Source: JANLVJ01 sp031363945 (lineage in GTDB: Bacteria; Bacteroidota; Bacteroidia; Sphingobacteriales; Sphingobacteriaceae). From it: a stretch of 54,613 bases of DNA. The first letter of the stretch is position 1. Every line of letters starts with the position of its first letter. Of the stretch, positions 16,476 to 25,174 are shown piece after piece. The stretch spans positions 1-54,613 of the forward strand of contig JANLVJ010000005.1 of the NCBI GenBank assembly GCA_031363945.1, written 5' to 3'. The notes under the pieces were generated by a model that saw only the letters and a list, made by a program, of their open reading frames with translations, did not search any database and was not told where the DNA came from. A program made the position numbers and the translations under genes.

Positions 16476-18584
16476 ATGAAAAGAATACACTGGATAGCAA
16501 TCGCTACCGGCTTCGGGCTACTGATCGCGGCACTTTTTATCTTTGCCTTTGTGAAGCGTGAAGATATTTTGCAGAAAGTCATTGCCCGCACCATAATAAG
16601 TCAGCGAAAAAACAATCACCTTATATTATCTGTCGGCAGTAGCAAGTTCATTGGACTCAGCACCGTTCTACTAGACCGTATTGTTGTTATTCCAGAAAAT
16701 AGAGATAGCCTGATGTTAGTAAGCTCTATACGGGTGAGTGTTCGTTTATGGCCCCTGGTTACCGGTAAAATAAAGCTGGCCAGCTTATCTGTAAACCAGG
16801 GGTGGGTACACCTGGTTAAGCATAAAGGGTTGCGTAATTATGACTTCCTGTTTAAAAAGAGCGATTCTACCCTACCGCGCAAGAAAGCTGACTACGGTGA
16901 GCTGGCAAACAGACTGCTTGAAAGTGCTTTCAACAAGATTCCCGATGAAATGAATATTACTAATTTCATGGTTAAGAAGATAGATGACCAGCAGGTATTT
17001 GCCCTGCTTACTAAAGATGCAGTAATCAAAAATGGCCATCTGAAAGCTGTATTTCATTGGGCTGAATCCAGTATAGACTGGTATCTGCAAGGAAAAGTTG
17101 ACGCTGCTGCACAGCAAGTAAACTTAAAGTTTTTTGCTGCCAGCAAACCTGTAAGTATTCCTTATCTCCAAAGCCATTATAATCTGGGTCTTTCAGTCGA
17201 TACCATGTATATGTCTGTTAATGGCTTTAATTATACAGGTGACGCATTAACCATCAATGGCATGATGGGAGTCAATAACCTGGTTATAAATCAAGCTAAG
17301 GTTGCCACTGAAAATATCATTTTCCCAAATGCGGCAATTGATGCAAAACTGGTAATAGGAAAAAATTTTATACGTCTTGATAGTGCTTCAACAATACACC
17401 TGCGTGAGCTTAAGGCACACCCTTATATTAAATATACTACAGGAGCAGAGAAGTCATATGCCCTGATGTTTAAAACTGAAAATACAGCAGCACAAAAATT
17501 CTTTGATTCTTTTCCATCAGGAATATTTACAACCCTGACAGGGATCAAAGTTGCGGGTACTGTTTCTTACCGTCTTGACTTTGCCTTAAATGAAAATCAT
17601 CCTGATGATCTGGTCTTTGATGCAGGCTTTCAAAAACAAGGATTTAAGGTGTTGAAGTTTGGTGCTGAAAATCTCCAGAAGATCAATGGGTCATTTGTAT
17701 ACACTCCTTATGAATATGGCAAACCTATGCGTTCACGTCTGATTGGACCGGGAAACTCAAATTATGCAGGAACAAGTGAAATCTCACCCTATCTGAGAGC
17801 TACAGTTGTTGCCTCAGAAGATCCTAATTTTTACACCCACCATGGCATTGATGAATATGCTTTTAGAAAAGTTATCGCAATAGATTATAAAGCAAAGTCG
17901 TTTAAGCGTGGAGCAAGCACTATAACAATGCAACTTGTAAAGAATGTTTTCCTGAGCAGGGAAAAAACAATTTCACGTAAAGCTGAAGAAATGCTTATCG
18001 CCTGGATGCTTGAAAATTCTGGTTTAACTACCAAGCAGCGTATTCTTGAAGTATATCTTAATCTTATTGAATGGGCCCCCAATGTATATGGTGTAGGAGA
18101 AGCCTCACGCTTTTATTTTGGCAAGGCACCTTCAGGGCTGACACTTGGAGAAAGTATTTTCTTAACAAGTATTATTCCCAAGCCGAAAGCTTATCAATAT
18201 TCATTTAATCCGGATGGATCATTGAAAAATTATATCAAGAAATACTACCGGTTTATCAGCAATTCTCTTCTGTCAAAAGGAAAAATTCTGGCCTCGGATA
18301 CCAGTTCTATGTTTCAAATCAGCCTGACCGGCCCAGCTGCAAAGTACGTAATCAAAACCCCGCCAACAGAAGCTGATACAGCCTCAGCGACTGATTCGAG
18401 TAAGGGGAATTTCTTTGACCGCCTCATTAACTCATTCAAAAGCAGGGATGATACTGAGCCTGCTAGAGCAGTTAAGAATACGAAGGCTCAGAGCCCTGTC
18501 ATCGATAGTGCCAGACTTCAACGCCAGGAAAAACGTGCACAAAGAAGAAAAAGAAATAAGGGGAAATTTTTGGGGATTTTTTAA
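16476..18584 (+). CDS. Transglycosylase (GT51) with an AsmA-like N-terminal region
   Basis: Probably polymerises lipid II glycan strands at the inner membrane. The 702 residues start with one membrane segment (about 5-25). A long periplasmic region (about 30-410) looks like the AsmA/DUF748 type of beta-rich protein. A GT51 domain follows at about 430-600, with catalytic Glu448 in SEDPNFYTHHG, KRGASTITMQLVKNVFLS, RKAEEMLIAWMLE, KQRILEVYLN and GVGEASRFYFGK. There is no transpeptidase domain. The C-terminus is basic and low complexity (KRAQRRKRNKGK). It is divergent from mrp. Confidence 0.85.
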   Translation: MKRIHWIAIATGFGLLIAALFIFAFVKREDILQKVIARTIISQRKNNHLILSVGSSKFIGLSTVLLDRIVVIPENRDSLMLVSSIRVSVRLWPLVTGKIKLASLSVNQGWVHLVKHKGLRNYDFLFKKSDSTLPRKKADYGELANRLLESAFNKIPDEMNITNFMVKKIDDQQVFALLTKDAVIKNGHLKAVFHWAESSIDWYLQGKVDAAAQQVNLKFFAASKPVSIPYLQSHYNLGLSVDTMYMSVNGFNYTGDALTINGMMGVNNLVINQAKVATENIIFPNAAIDAKLVIGKNFIRLDSASTIHLRELKAHPYIKYTTGAEKSYALMFKTENTAAQKFFDSFPSGIFTTLTGIKVAGTVSYRLDFALNENHPDDLVFDAGFQKQGFKVLKFGAENLQKINGSFVYTPYEYGKPMRSRLIGPGNSNYAGTSEISPYLRATVVASEDPNFYTHHGIDEYAFRKVIAIDYKAKSFKRGASTITMQLVKNVFLSREKTISRKAEEMLIAWMLENSGLTTKQRILEVYLNLIEWAPNVYGVGEASRFYFGKAPSGLTLGESIFLTSIIPKPKAYQYSFNPDGSLKNYIKKYYRFISNSLLSKGKILASDTSSMFQISLTGPAAKYVIKTPPTEADTASATDSSKGNFFDRLINSFKSRDDTEPARAVKNTKAQSPVIDSARLQRQEKRAQRRKRNKGKFLGIF

Positions 18585-18663
18585 GATAAATACCGCTCAT
18601 CTATTTTTAAGCCGGTAATCAGTTTACAATTAATTAAAACTTTTTGAGCGGATGATTATTTTA

Positions 18664-18675
18664 GTGTTATAACAC
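18664..18675. promoter_or_regulatory. 12-bp palindrome beside the desaturase promoter
   Basis: GTGTTATAACAC is a perfect palindrome ending one base before the TAAGTTTG box, between the expected -33 and -7 positions. It is a possible operator. Confidence 0.35.
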
Positions 18676-18676
18676 C

Positions 18677-18684
18677 TAAGTTTG
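18677..18684 (+). promoter_or_regulatory. Bacteroidota -7 promoter box for the sterol desaturase-family gene
   Basis: TAAGTTTG matches TAnnTTTG and ends four bases before the GTG start at 18689, so the message would have almost no leader. Confidence 0.4.
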
Positions 18685-18688
18685 CATT

Positions 18689-19606
18689 GTGGTCAACATT
18701 TTATCTGCTAAAGAATACTTATTTCAGTTTTTTGCTATTCCGTTTATTGCAGTTTTAATAATTGCCGAGATTGCCATAAGTCATTTTGAAGGTTTAAAGT
18801 ATTATTCTTTTAAAGAAACAGCAAGCAGTGTATTTCTGGGACTTTGCAATTTTTCTGTAGATCTTACCATCCGTTTTTTCTGCTTTTTAGTGCTGGGTTT
18901 TTTCTACAAGTATCATTTTTTCATCATTAAGCCTGCAATCGTTTATTGGGTCATACTTTTTCTGGCCCTGGATCTTGCTTTTTACTGGCAGCATAGAATA
19001 GACCATATTTCACGTTTCTTTTGGGCGGTACATGTCACGCACCATTCATCAACTGATTTTAATTTGACAACTGGTTTTAGGTCTTCAGTATTTCAGCCCT
19101 TATACAGGTATTTCTATTTTGTACCACTAACCTTTATCGGCTTTAATGCAATTGATATTATGTTCATGTATGCTGCATGTCAGGTATACGGTGATTTAAT
19201 TCATACACAGTACATTAAAAAACTTGGGTTCCTTGAATACTTCATGACCACTCCTTCACATCATCGGGTTCATCATTCTTCAAATACCCGATACCTTGAT
19301 AAAAACATGGGTATGGTACTTATTATCTGGGATAAGCTCTTCAATACTTTTGAGCCAGAACTTGAAACTGAAGTAACTCATTATGGGCTGACTCATAATC
19401 CTGAAAATGCCTATAATCCTGGCAATATGGTTTTTCATGAATTTAAAAATATTATCAGCGATCTGAAGAAACCCCTGCCGTTTTTCACCCGGTTCAAATA
19501 TATTTTTATGGCCCCTGGCTGGAGTCATGATGGTTCAAGTAAAACATCAAAACAGTTGCAGACTGAACTGTCTCAAAAAGAACAGGCAGAGTTAGTGCAG
19601 AAATAG
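18689..19606 (+). CDS. Sterol desaturase / fatty acid hydroxylase family membrane protein
   Basis: Membrane di-iron enzyme family that hydroxylates or desaturates lipids; the substrate here is unknown. The 305 residues have four or five hydrophobic segments in the first 180 residues. The histidine clusters are QHRIDH (His102, His106), HVTHH (about 115-119) and, further on, HHRVHH near residue 188. These are the metal ligands. The C-terminus is hydrophilic and Gln/Glu-rich. The start is taken as GTG at 18689, as no better in-frame start is near. The gene is preceded by its own promoter box and is convergent with comM. Confidence 0.85.
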   Translation: MVNILSAKEYLFQFFAIPFIAVLIIAEIAISHFEGLKYYSFKETASSVFLGLCNFSVDLTIRFFCFLVLGFFYKYHFFIIKPAIVYWVILFLALDLAFYWQHRIDHISRFFWAVHVTHHSSTDFNLTTGFRSSVFQPLYRYFYFVPLTFIGFNAIDIMFMYAACQVYGDLIHTQYIKKLGFLEYFMTTPSHHRVHHSSNTRYLDKNMGMVLIIWDKLFNTFEPELETEVTHYGLTHNPENAYNPGNMVFHEFKNIISDLKKPLPFFTRFKYIFMAPGWSHDGSSKTSKQLQTELSQKEQAELVQK

Positions 19607-19721
19607 CACCCGGTCCAGGCAGAACCCGAATTCAGCCAAGGCAGAAAACAAGTTCGGTCAAGACAGACATCCAGGCATGACAGGAAGAAATTACATTACA
19701 CTAATTATATTCTTCTTCCTT

Positions 19722-21257
19722 TCAGCTACCGCACCAATTTACCCTGTCAAGACTTCGATACTGAATCGCTTCACCAATATGATTTACCTGTATAGTTGAA
19801 CTTCCTTCAAGATCAGCTATTGTTCTGGCTACCTTCAAGATTCTGTTATATGCCCTGGCAGACAGGCTTAGTTTTTCCATTGCTGCCTCCAGCATATAGA
19901 AAGAAGATGTATCAAGTATACAATGCTTTTTAATCATGGCAGCATCCAATGCCGCATTAATAAAGTTATCAGCTCTTCCCTGCCTTAATTGTTGAATCTC
20001 TCTTGCCCTGTTTACACGGATTCTGATTTTTTCACTACTCTCTGGTTTCTCTGTAGAATTTAGTTCATGAAAAGACACCGGGCTTACCTGTATATGTAAA
20101 TCTATACGATCAAGCAACGGTCCTGAAATTTTACTCATATAACGTTTTACAGCACTTAAGCTGCAGCTACATTCTCTGTTTGGATGCGTACTGTAACCAC
20201 ATGGACATGGATTCATTGAAGCAACCAGCATAAAACTTGCAGGAAAAGTTACTGTATACCTTGCCCTGGAAATGGTAATAAGGCGTTCTTCAATAGGTTG
20301 TCTTAAAACTTCTAAAGCTGATCTTTTAAATTCCGGAAGTTCATCAAGAAAAAGAATTCCATGATGCGCAAGAGATATTTCACCTGGTCGCTGTTCAGCT
20401 CCCCCGCCTGCAAGGGCAATATCAGAAATCGTATGATGAGGTGATCTGAATGGGCGGGTATTAATCAACCCTCCTGTATTTTTAAGCATTCCAGCCACAG
20501 AATGAATTCGTGTAGTATCAAGCGATTCTTCAGGTGTCAGTTCAGGTAGAATACCAGGTAACCTGCAGGCAAGCATAGTTTTTCCTGAACCAGGTGGTCC
20601 TATTAACAGGATATTATGCCCCCCGGCAGCAGCAACTTCCATTGCCCGCTTTACATCTTGCTGACCCTTGACATCTGCAAAATCTGCAGCAGCTTGCTTA
20701 TTGCTGTCTGCTATGGGAGAGACAGTTTTAATTTGTGCCACTGGCAATCTCCCCTCATTAAAGAATTTAAGTAAATCGCTTATTGATTTCAGGCCTATCA
20801 CTGAAATCCCGTCTACCATCGATGCCTCAACAACATTACCGGCAGGAATAATAATACCTTTCAGGCCTTCTTGACGGGCTGAAATGGTAAGGGGCAGTAT
20901 TCCTTTTATTGGTTGAAGGTGGCCGTCAAGAGATAATTCTCCCATTATCATATACTTATTGAGCATACTGGCATCAAGCTGGTCACTGCCAGCGAGAATG
21001 CCTGCAGCTATGGGCAAATCATACGCTGAGCCTTCCTTTTTAAGATCTGCAGGTGCCAGATTTACGACGATTTTTTGTCTTGGCATTCTTAACCCATTAT
21101 TTTTCAAGGCAGCCTCGATGCGCTGAAAGCTCTCCCGAATTACCGTATCTGGCAATCCAACAATATAATATTTCACTCCCGTACAAACATTTACCTCAAC
21201 AGTAACCCTCACGGCATGAATACCCTGAACAGAACCACCAATAACTTTAACAAGCAT
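19722..21257 (-). CDS. comM: YifB/ComM family Mg-chelatase-like AAA ATPase
   Basis: ComM is a hexameric helicase that promotes branch migration during natural transformation. The 511 residues have the N-terminal ChlI-like Lon-protease-fold domain (about 1-170), then the AAA core with GPPGSGKT, HHTISDIALAGGG and LFLDELPEF. The NPCPCGY and CSCS cysteine pairs and the C-terminal Mg-chelatase domain follow. Full length. A perfect 16-bp inverted repeat touches the start codon, so translation or transcription may be controlled there. Whether the organism is competent cannot be judged from this window. Confidence 0.93.
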   Translation of the reverse strand: MLVKVIGGSVQGIHAVRVTVEVNVCTGVKYYIVGLPDTVIRESFQRIEAALKNNGLRMPRQKIVVNLAPADLKKEGSAYDLPIAAGILAGSDQLDASMLNKYMIMGELSLDGHLQPIKGILPLTISARQEGLKGIIIPAGNVVEASMVDGISVIGLKSISDLLKFFNEGRLPVAQIKTVSPIADSNKQAAADFADVKGQQDVKRAMEVAAAGGHNILLIGPPGSGKTMLACRLPGILPELTPEESLDTTRIHSVAGMLKNTGGLINTRPFRSPHHTISDIALAGGGAEQRPGEISLAHHGILFLDELPEFKRSALEVLRQPIEERLITISRARYTVTFPASFMLVASMNPCPCGYSTHPNRECSCSLSAVKRYMSKISGPLLDRIDLHIQVSPVSFHELNSTEKPESSEKIRIRVNRAREIQQLRQGRADNFINAALDAAMIKKHCILDTSSFYMLEAAMEKLSLSARAYNRILKVARTIADLEGSSTIQVNHIGEAIQYRSLDRVNWCGS

Positions 21258-21297
21258 AAATAAATATAAATACTATTATTTGTATTTATATTTATTT
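21258..21297 (-). promoter_or_regulatory. AT-only 16-bp inverted repeat abutting the comM start codon
   Basis: Arms 21258-21273 and 21282-21297 are perfectly complementary, composed almost only of A and T, with an 8-base loop. In the comM message the stem would end at the base before AUG and cover the whole initiation region. Confidence 0.6.
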
Positions 21298-21339
21298 GCC
21301 GTTATTTAATCATGATATACAGTCGTTCGCTGGTATAAA

Positions 21340-21394
21340 ATTAAGAAAGCCAGGGTAAAGGAGTGAACTCCCATATTAGCTTAGCTCTCTTAAT
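21340..21394 (-). terminator. Possible terminator or structured element after pfkA
   Basis: Outer arms 21340-21350 and 21384-21394 pair over 11 bp with one mismatch and enclose a small GGAGT/ACTCC hairpin. On the minus strand it is followed by TTTTAT. It lies between the pfkA stop and the comM start. Confidence 0.4.
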
Positions 21395-21419
21395 TTTCAA
21401 ACACTGATAGATTGCCTTT

Positions 21420-22397
21420 CTATAAAGACAATATTTCTACCATCCTGATCAGATCTGGATTAATTTCTTCAATATGCTTCACTGCATGTTCGAACGGTGT
21501 GTAGACAATTTCTTTATCAACCATACCGACCATCACTCCTTTTTTGCCTTCAATCAGGGCTTCAACAGCCATAAAACCAAGTCTGCTGGCCAAGACCCTG
21601 TCCATACAGCTAGGACTGCCACCTCGCTGTATATGGCCAAGAACTGTTACTTTAGTATCATAATGCGGGTATCTTTCTTTTACCTTCTTGGCAATACCGA
21701 ATGCTCCTCCAGCTTCATCACCTTCGGCTACAATAATAATCTTAGAAGCTTTTTCCCGGTGCTGTCCTTCTAAACGTGTATAAAGATGGTCAAGATTACT
21801 TTTTGTTTCAGGTATAATGATAGCCTCGGCACCAGCTCCGATACCGCTTCTTAATGCGATCAGGCCTGAATCACGCCCCATTACTTCAACCAGAAACAGG
21901 CGATCATGTGACTCGGCTGTATCTCTGATTTTGTCAACAGCTGAGATTACTGTATTTAATGCCGTATCATATCCTATAGTAAAATCAGTGCCAAATAAAT
22001 CATTGTCAATCGTACCCGGAGTACCTACGAGCGGAATATCAAAAGTTTTAGAAAACTCAATTGCACCTCTGAAAGTACCATCACCACCGATGGCAACAAG
22101 GGCATCAATCTTATGAGCCTGCAGCTGATCATAGGCCTTCTGACGACCTTCAGGGGTCATAAACTCTTTACTTCGGGCTGTTTTTAAAAATGTACCTCCA
22201 CGTTGGATTATATTAGCAACAGAACTTGCTTCAAGCTTTACAATCTCACCATTGATCATGCCTGCATAACCACGGTAAATTCCAAAGACTTCAAGTTCAT
22301 TATAAATTGCCGTACGAACAACAGCGCGTATACAGGCGTTCATTCCGGGTGAATCGCCTCCTGATGTAAATACACCTAATCTTTTAATTTTACTCAT
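21420..22397 (-). CDS. pfkA: ATP-dependent 6-phosphofructokinase
   Basis: Phosphorylates fructose 6-phosphate in glycolysis. The 325 residues match the bacterial tetrameric enzyme. TSGGDSPGMNA binds ATP, GGDGTFRGA and GTIDND form the Mg/catalytic site, and VEVMGRDSG and GHIQRGGSPSCMDR bind sugar phosphate. The gene overlaps the upstream DsbD-like gene by four bases, so the two are translationally coupled. Confidence 0.97.
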   Translation of the reverse strand: MSKIKRLGVFTSGGDSPGMNACIRAVVRTAIYNELEVFGIYRGYAGMINGEIVKLEASSVANIIQRGGTFLKTARSKEFMTPEGRQKAYDQLQAHKIDALVAIGGDGTFRGAIEFSKTFDIPLVGTPGTIDNDLFGTDFTIGYDTALNTVISAVDKIRDTAESHDRLFLVEVMGRDSGLIALRSGIGAGAEAIIIPETKSNLDHLYTRLEGQHREKASKIIIVAEGDEAGGAFGIAKKVKERYPHYDTKVTVLGHIQRGGSPSCMDRVLASRLGFMAVEALIEGKKGVMVGMVDKEIVYTPFEHAVKHIEEINPDLIRMVEILSL

Positions 22398-23836
22398 TTG
22401 TATTTTTGCTTGTACGCCTGAAGACCCTTATCTAAAAAAGCGATGTAATTATCAACATCAGCATCGTACTGTGAAGGTTTGACCAGCGCATTTCCATCCT
22501 TATCTGCCACGACATAAAAAGGCTGGGAATTTGTATTAAACCTGGTCGCCTGTAAATCACTATTTAAATTTCCAACTGAAACGACCCGATTACCAAAAAC
22601 TTTTGATGTGTATTGTTCTGATACGGGAAGTTCTTTCTTTTCATCTACGTATAGAGAGACCAAGATAAAATTATTATTTAATCGTTGACGAACACGGGGA
22701 TCAGACCAGATAGTTTGTTCCATCTTTCTACAGTTCACACAAGAATGTCCTGTAAAATCGATAAAAAGCGGCTTATTAACTTTTCGGGCATACATCTGTG
22801 CTTCTTTATAATCATAAAAGCCTTCTAGGCCATCAGGCTCCTGAAAAAGCGTTGCATATTTACGGTTTGCCGGTAGTCTGGCTACTTCTTCTGCTGGAGC
22901 TGATCCTGATCTGAGAATAAATTCCTGACTTGACAATGGGGGGGCAAGGCCACTGATAGCTGTTAACGGGGCTCCCCAAAGACCAGGTACAAGGTATAAT
23001 GCAAAAGCAAAACTAAACAAGGAGAAAAACAGGCGTGGTACACTTACATGTGTTAATGCTGTATCATGAGAAAGTTTGATTTTCCCAAGAAGATACATAC
23101 CCAGAAAGGCAAAAATTACAATCCATAAGACCAGAAAAACCTCACGGCTCAACAGGCCAGTATGATAAACCAGATCGAATGAAGAAAGAAACTTCAATGA
23201 CAAGGCAAGTTCTAAAAAGCCTAAAACTACTTTAACAGAATTTAGCCAGCTACCCGATTTAGGAAGGCTTTTCAACGCCGAAGGAAATATCGCCGCCAGG
23301 GTAAATGGTAAGGCGAGGGCAAGTGAAAAACCAGCCATCCCTGTTACCAATGCGTAGTATTGCTTTGACCGAACAGCTTCTACCAGTAATGTTCCGATGA
23401 TGCCAGCTGTACAGGAAAAAGAAACAAGAGAGAGTGTAAAGGCCATGAAAAATATGCCTAGGAAACTTCTTGCACCTGAAATAGAATCAGCCTTATTGAC
23501 AAGGGAAGAAGGGAGATTAATTTCAAATACCCCGAAGAAAGAAATTGCAAAAATGAGTAATAAGAAAAAAACACTCAGATTGAACCAGCCACTTGAGGCA
23601 AGACCATTTAAGGCTTGAGGTCCTAAAAAAGCGGTTATCAGACCACCAAAAATAACATAAATAAGAATGATGGAGAATCCATATAAGAGAGCCTGCCCAA
23701 TTGCCCCATTTCTGCTCCCATCTTTTTTTGAAAAGAAACTAATTGTAAGCGGTAACATTGGGTAAATGCAGGGCATTAGGAAAGCGGCAAACCCTCCAAG
23801 GAAACCTTCAAAAAAAACGGATAAAAGTGATTTCAT
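22394..23836 (-). CDS. DsbD-like thiol:disulfide interchange protein (CcdA-type membrane domain plus thioredoxin domain)
   Basis: Passes reducing power from the cytoplasm across the inner membrane to periplasmic thiols. The 480 residues start directly in the membrane domain (MPCIYPMLPLTISFF, with the reactive Cys at about residue 23 and a second in SFSCTAG near 126). About eight membrane segments reach residue 280. A C-terminal thioredoxin domain carries HSCVNCRKME. The usual N-terminal periplasmic DsbD domain is absent. Either a separate protein supplies it or this is the short form. It is upstream of and overlaps pfkA, an unusual partner for a redox protein. Confidence 0.88.
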   Translation of the reverse strand: MKSLLSVFFEGFLGGFAAFLMPCIYPMLPLTISFFSKKDGSRNGAIGQALLYGFSIILIYVIFGGLITAFLGPQALNGLASSGWFNLSVFFLLLIFAISFFGVFEINLPSSLVNKADSISGARSFLGIFFMAFTLSLVSFSCTAGIIGTLLVEAVRSKQYYALVTGMAGFSLALALPFTLAAIFPSALKSLPKSGSWLNSVKVVLGFLELALSLKFLSSFDLVYHTGLLSREVFLVLWIVIFAFLGMYLLGKIKLSHDTALTHVSVPRLFFSLFSFAFALYLVPGLWGAPLTAISGLAPPLSSQEFILRSGSAPAEEVARLPANRKYATLFQEPDGLEGFYDYKEAQMYARKVNKPLFIDFTGHSCVNCRKMEQTIWSDPRVRQRLNNNFILVSLYVDEKKELPVSEQYTSKVFGNRVVSVGNLNSDLQATRFNTNSQPFYVVADKDGNALVKPSQYDADVDNYIAFLDKGLQAYKQKYK

Positions 23837-23865
23837 TTTTTAAATACAAACCTACGATTTTCGAT

Positions 23866-24651
23866 TTAGTTAGTTGCAGGAGGTCCAGTATGAACAAATT
23901 TTATTTCTTTCAGCCAAAAAAGCCTGATTTTACCCTGAAAATCAAGCTCAAGCTCACCTGTTTCCAGAATACCTCTAATTATACCCGCAACCTGCATACC
24001 GTCTATTTCATAGGTACAAATCTCGTTGTAACCAAGCAGATTCTTGAGATAATCAGTATCGATTAAGCCATATTCAGCTCTTTTCAATTGCAAATAGCGC
24101 TTGCCAAAATGAAACAATAAAAGATTTAACACTTCGATAAGATCATAATTTATACCAGTAAGTTGCCTTACAGAAACGGCAGAACCAGCAGCATCAGGAA
24201 ATTCTGTCTGGTTTAAGTTAATTCCGATACCAATAATAGCATGCTTTAAAGTATTCCCCTGTATTATATTTTCAATTAAAATGCCGCCAAGTTTTCCTTC
24301 AGGACAAATGATATCATTTGGCCATTTGATCTTTACCTCCAGATTCATTTCGGCAAATAGATCGAATACGCTCAGGGCAACAACTTTATTAAGTTTGAAT
24401 TGTTGATCAGGAGATAAGTGAAAAGGATGAACGATTATTGAGAATGTGAGATTTTTACCGGTTTCGCTAAGCCAACTAGACGACATCTGACCTCTGCCTG
24501 CTGATTGGTGCTCTGCCAAAATTACAGTACCATCTGCTACTGGCCTGGAATTTGACACTAAAAGTTTTGCATATCGGTTTGTAGAATCTACCGATACGAG
24601 GGTAATCAAATTTTGGTCAGGGAAAAATAAGGAATTCTTAGTAAATTGCAA
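23866..24651 (-). CDS. birA: Biotin--[acetyl-CoA-carboxylase] ligase
   Basis: Activates biotin with ATP and attaches it to the biotin carboxyl carrier protein. The 261 residues carry SVDSTN, the biotin-binding AGRGQMSSSWLSE loop, LTFSIIV, KIKWPNDI and the KLGGILIE strand, followed by the short SH3-like C-terminal domain. There is no N-terminal helix-turn-helix, so it is the non-regulatory type. It is divergent from rsfS with only 31 bases between starts, so their promoters must overlap. Confidence 0.95.
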   Translation of the reverse strand: MQFTKNSLFFPDQNLITLVSVDSTNRYAKLLVSNSRPVADGTVILAEHQSAGRGQMSSSWLSETGKNLTFSIIVHPFHLSPDQQFKLNKVVALSVFDLFAEMNLEVKIKWPNDIICPEGKLGGILIENIIQGNTLKHAIIGIGINLNQTEFPDAAGSAVSVRQLTGINYDLIEVLNLLLFHFGKRYLQLKRAEYGLIDTDYLKNLLGYNEICTYEIDGMQVAGIIRGILETGELELDFQGKIRLFWLKEIKFVHTGPPATN

Positions 24652-24682
24652 GCTTTATATACTTTAAATTAACATCTGTTGA

Positions 24683-25054
24683 ATGACCAAAGATATTAAA
24701 GAGAAAACAAAATCAATTTCAGATGTTATCATTAATGGGATTCAGGAAAAAAAAGGTCACGATATCGTTCGTTTAGATCTAAGAAACCTGAAAAGCTCTG
24801 TTTCTGATTATTTTATTATTTGCCATGCTGAATCTGCAACCCAGGTAAAGGCAATCGCTGATTCTGTTGAACATGAAATGACCCTTCATTTTAATGAAGA
24901 CCCATGGTGTAAAGAAGGTTTTTCAACAGCAGAATGGATAGTGCTTGATTACTTTGATGTAGTGGTGCATATCTTTAAAAAAGATAAGAGAACTTTTTAT
25001 GGGGTAGAGGAATTGTGGGGTGATGCTGAAATAATGAATTATCAAAGTGCATGA
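24683..25054 (+). CDS. rsfS: Ribosome silencing factor RsfS
   Basis: Binds ribosomal protein uL14 and blocks joining of the 30S and 50S subunits when nutrients are short. The 123 residues have the family's ISDVIINGIQEKKG, DYFIICHAESATQVKAIAD, EGFSTAEWIVLDYFDVVVHIF and the C-terminal FYGVEELWGDAE. It leads the conserved order rsfS-ftsH-LUD protein. Confidence 0.97.
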   Translation: MTKDIKEKTKSISDVIINGIQEKKGHDIVRLDLRNLKSSVSDYFIICHAESATQVKAIADSVEHEMTLHFNEDPWCKEGFSTAEWIVLDYFDVVVHIFKKDKRTFYGVEELWGDAEIMNYQSA

Positions 25055-25174
25055 TAATATCTTTTCCCTGTACTGCATATTTCTGGCAGCTCTCATAGAA
25101 ACTTTTACTATTTAAAATTTTTTGTCGCTGAATGCGACTCTAACGCATATACTATTCTTTATTAAAATAATTGA

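Noticed and set aside
19607..19721. Degenerate repeats with CAGGCAGA-like blocks after the desaturase gene, and a weak 8-bp hairpin at 19682-19720
   Set aside because: The repeats do not align well enough to define a unit and the hairpin has a 23-base loop; chance is likely.
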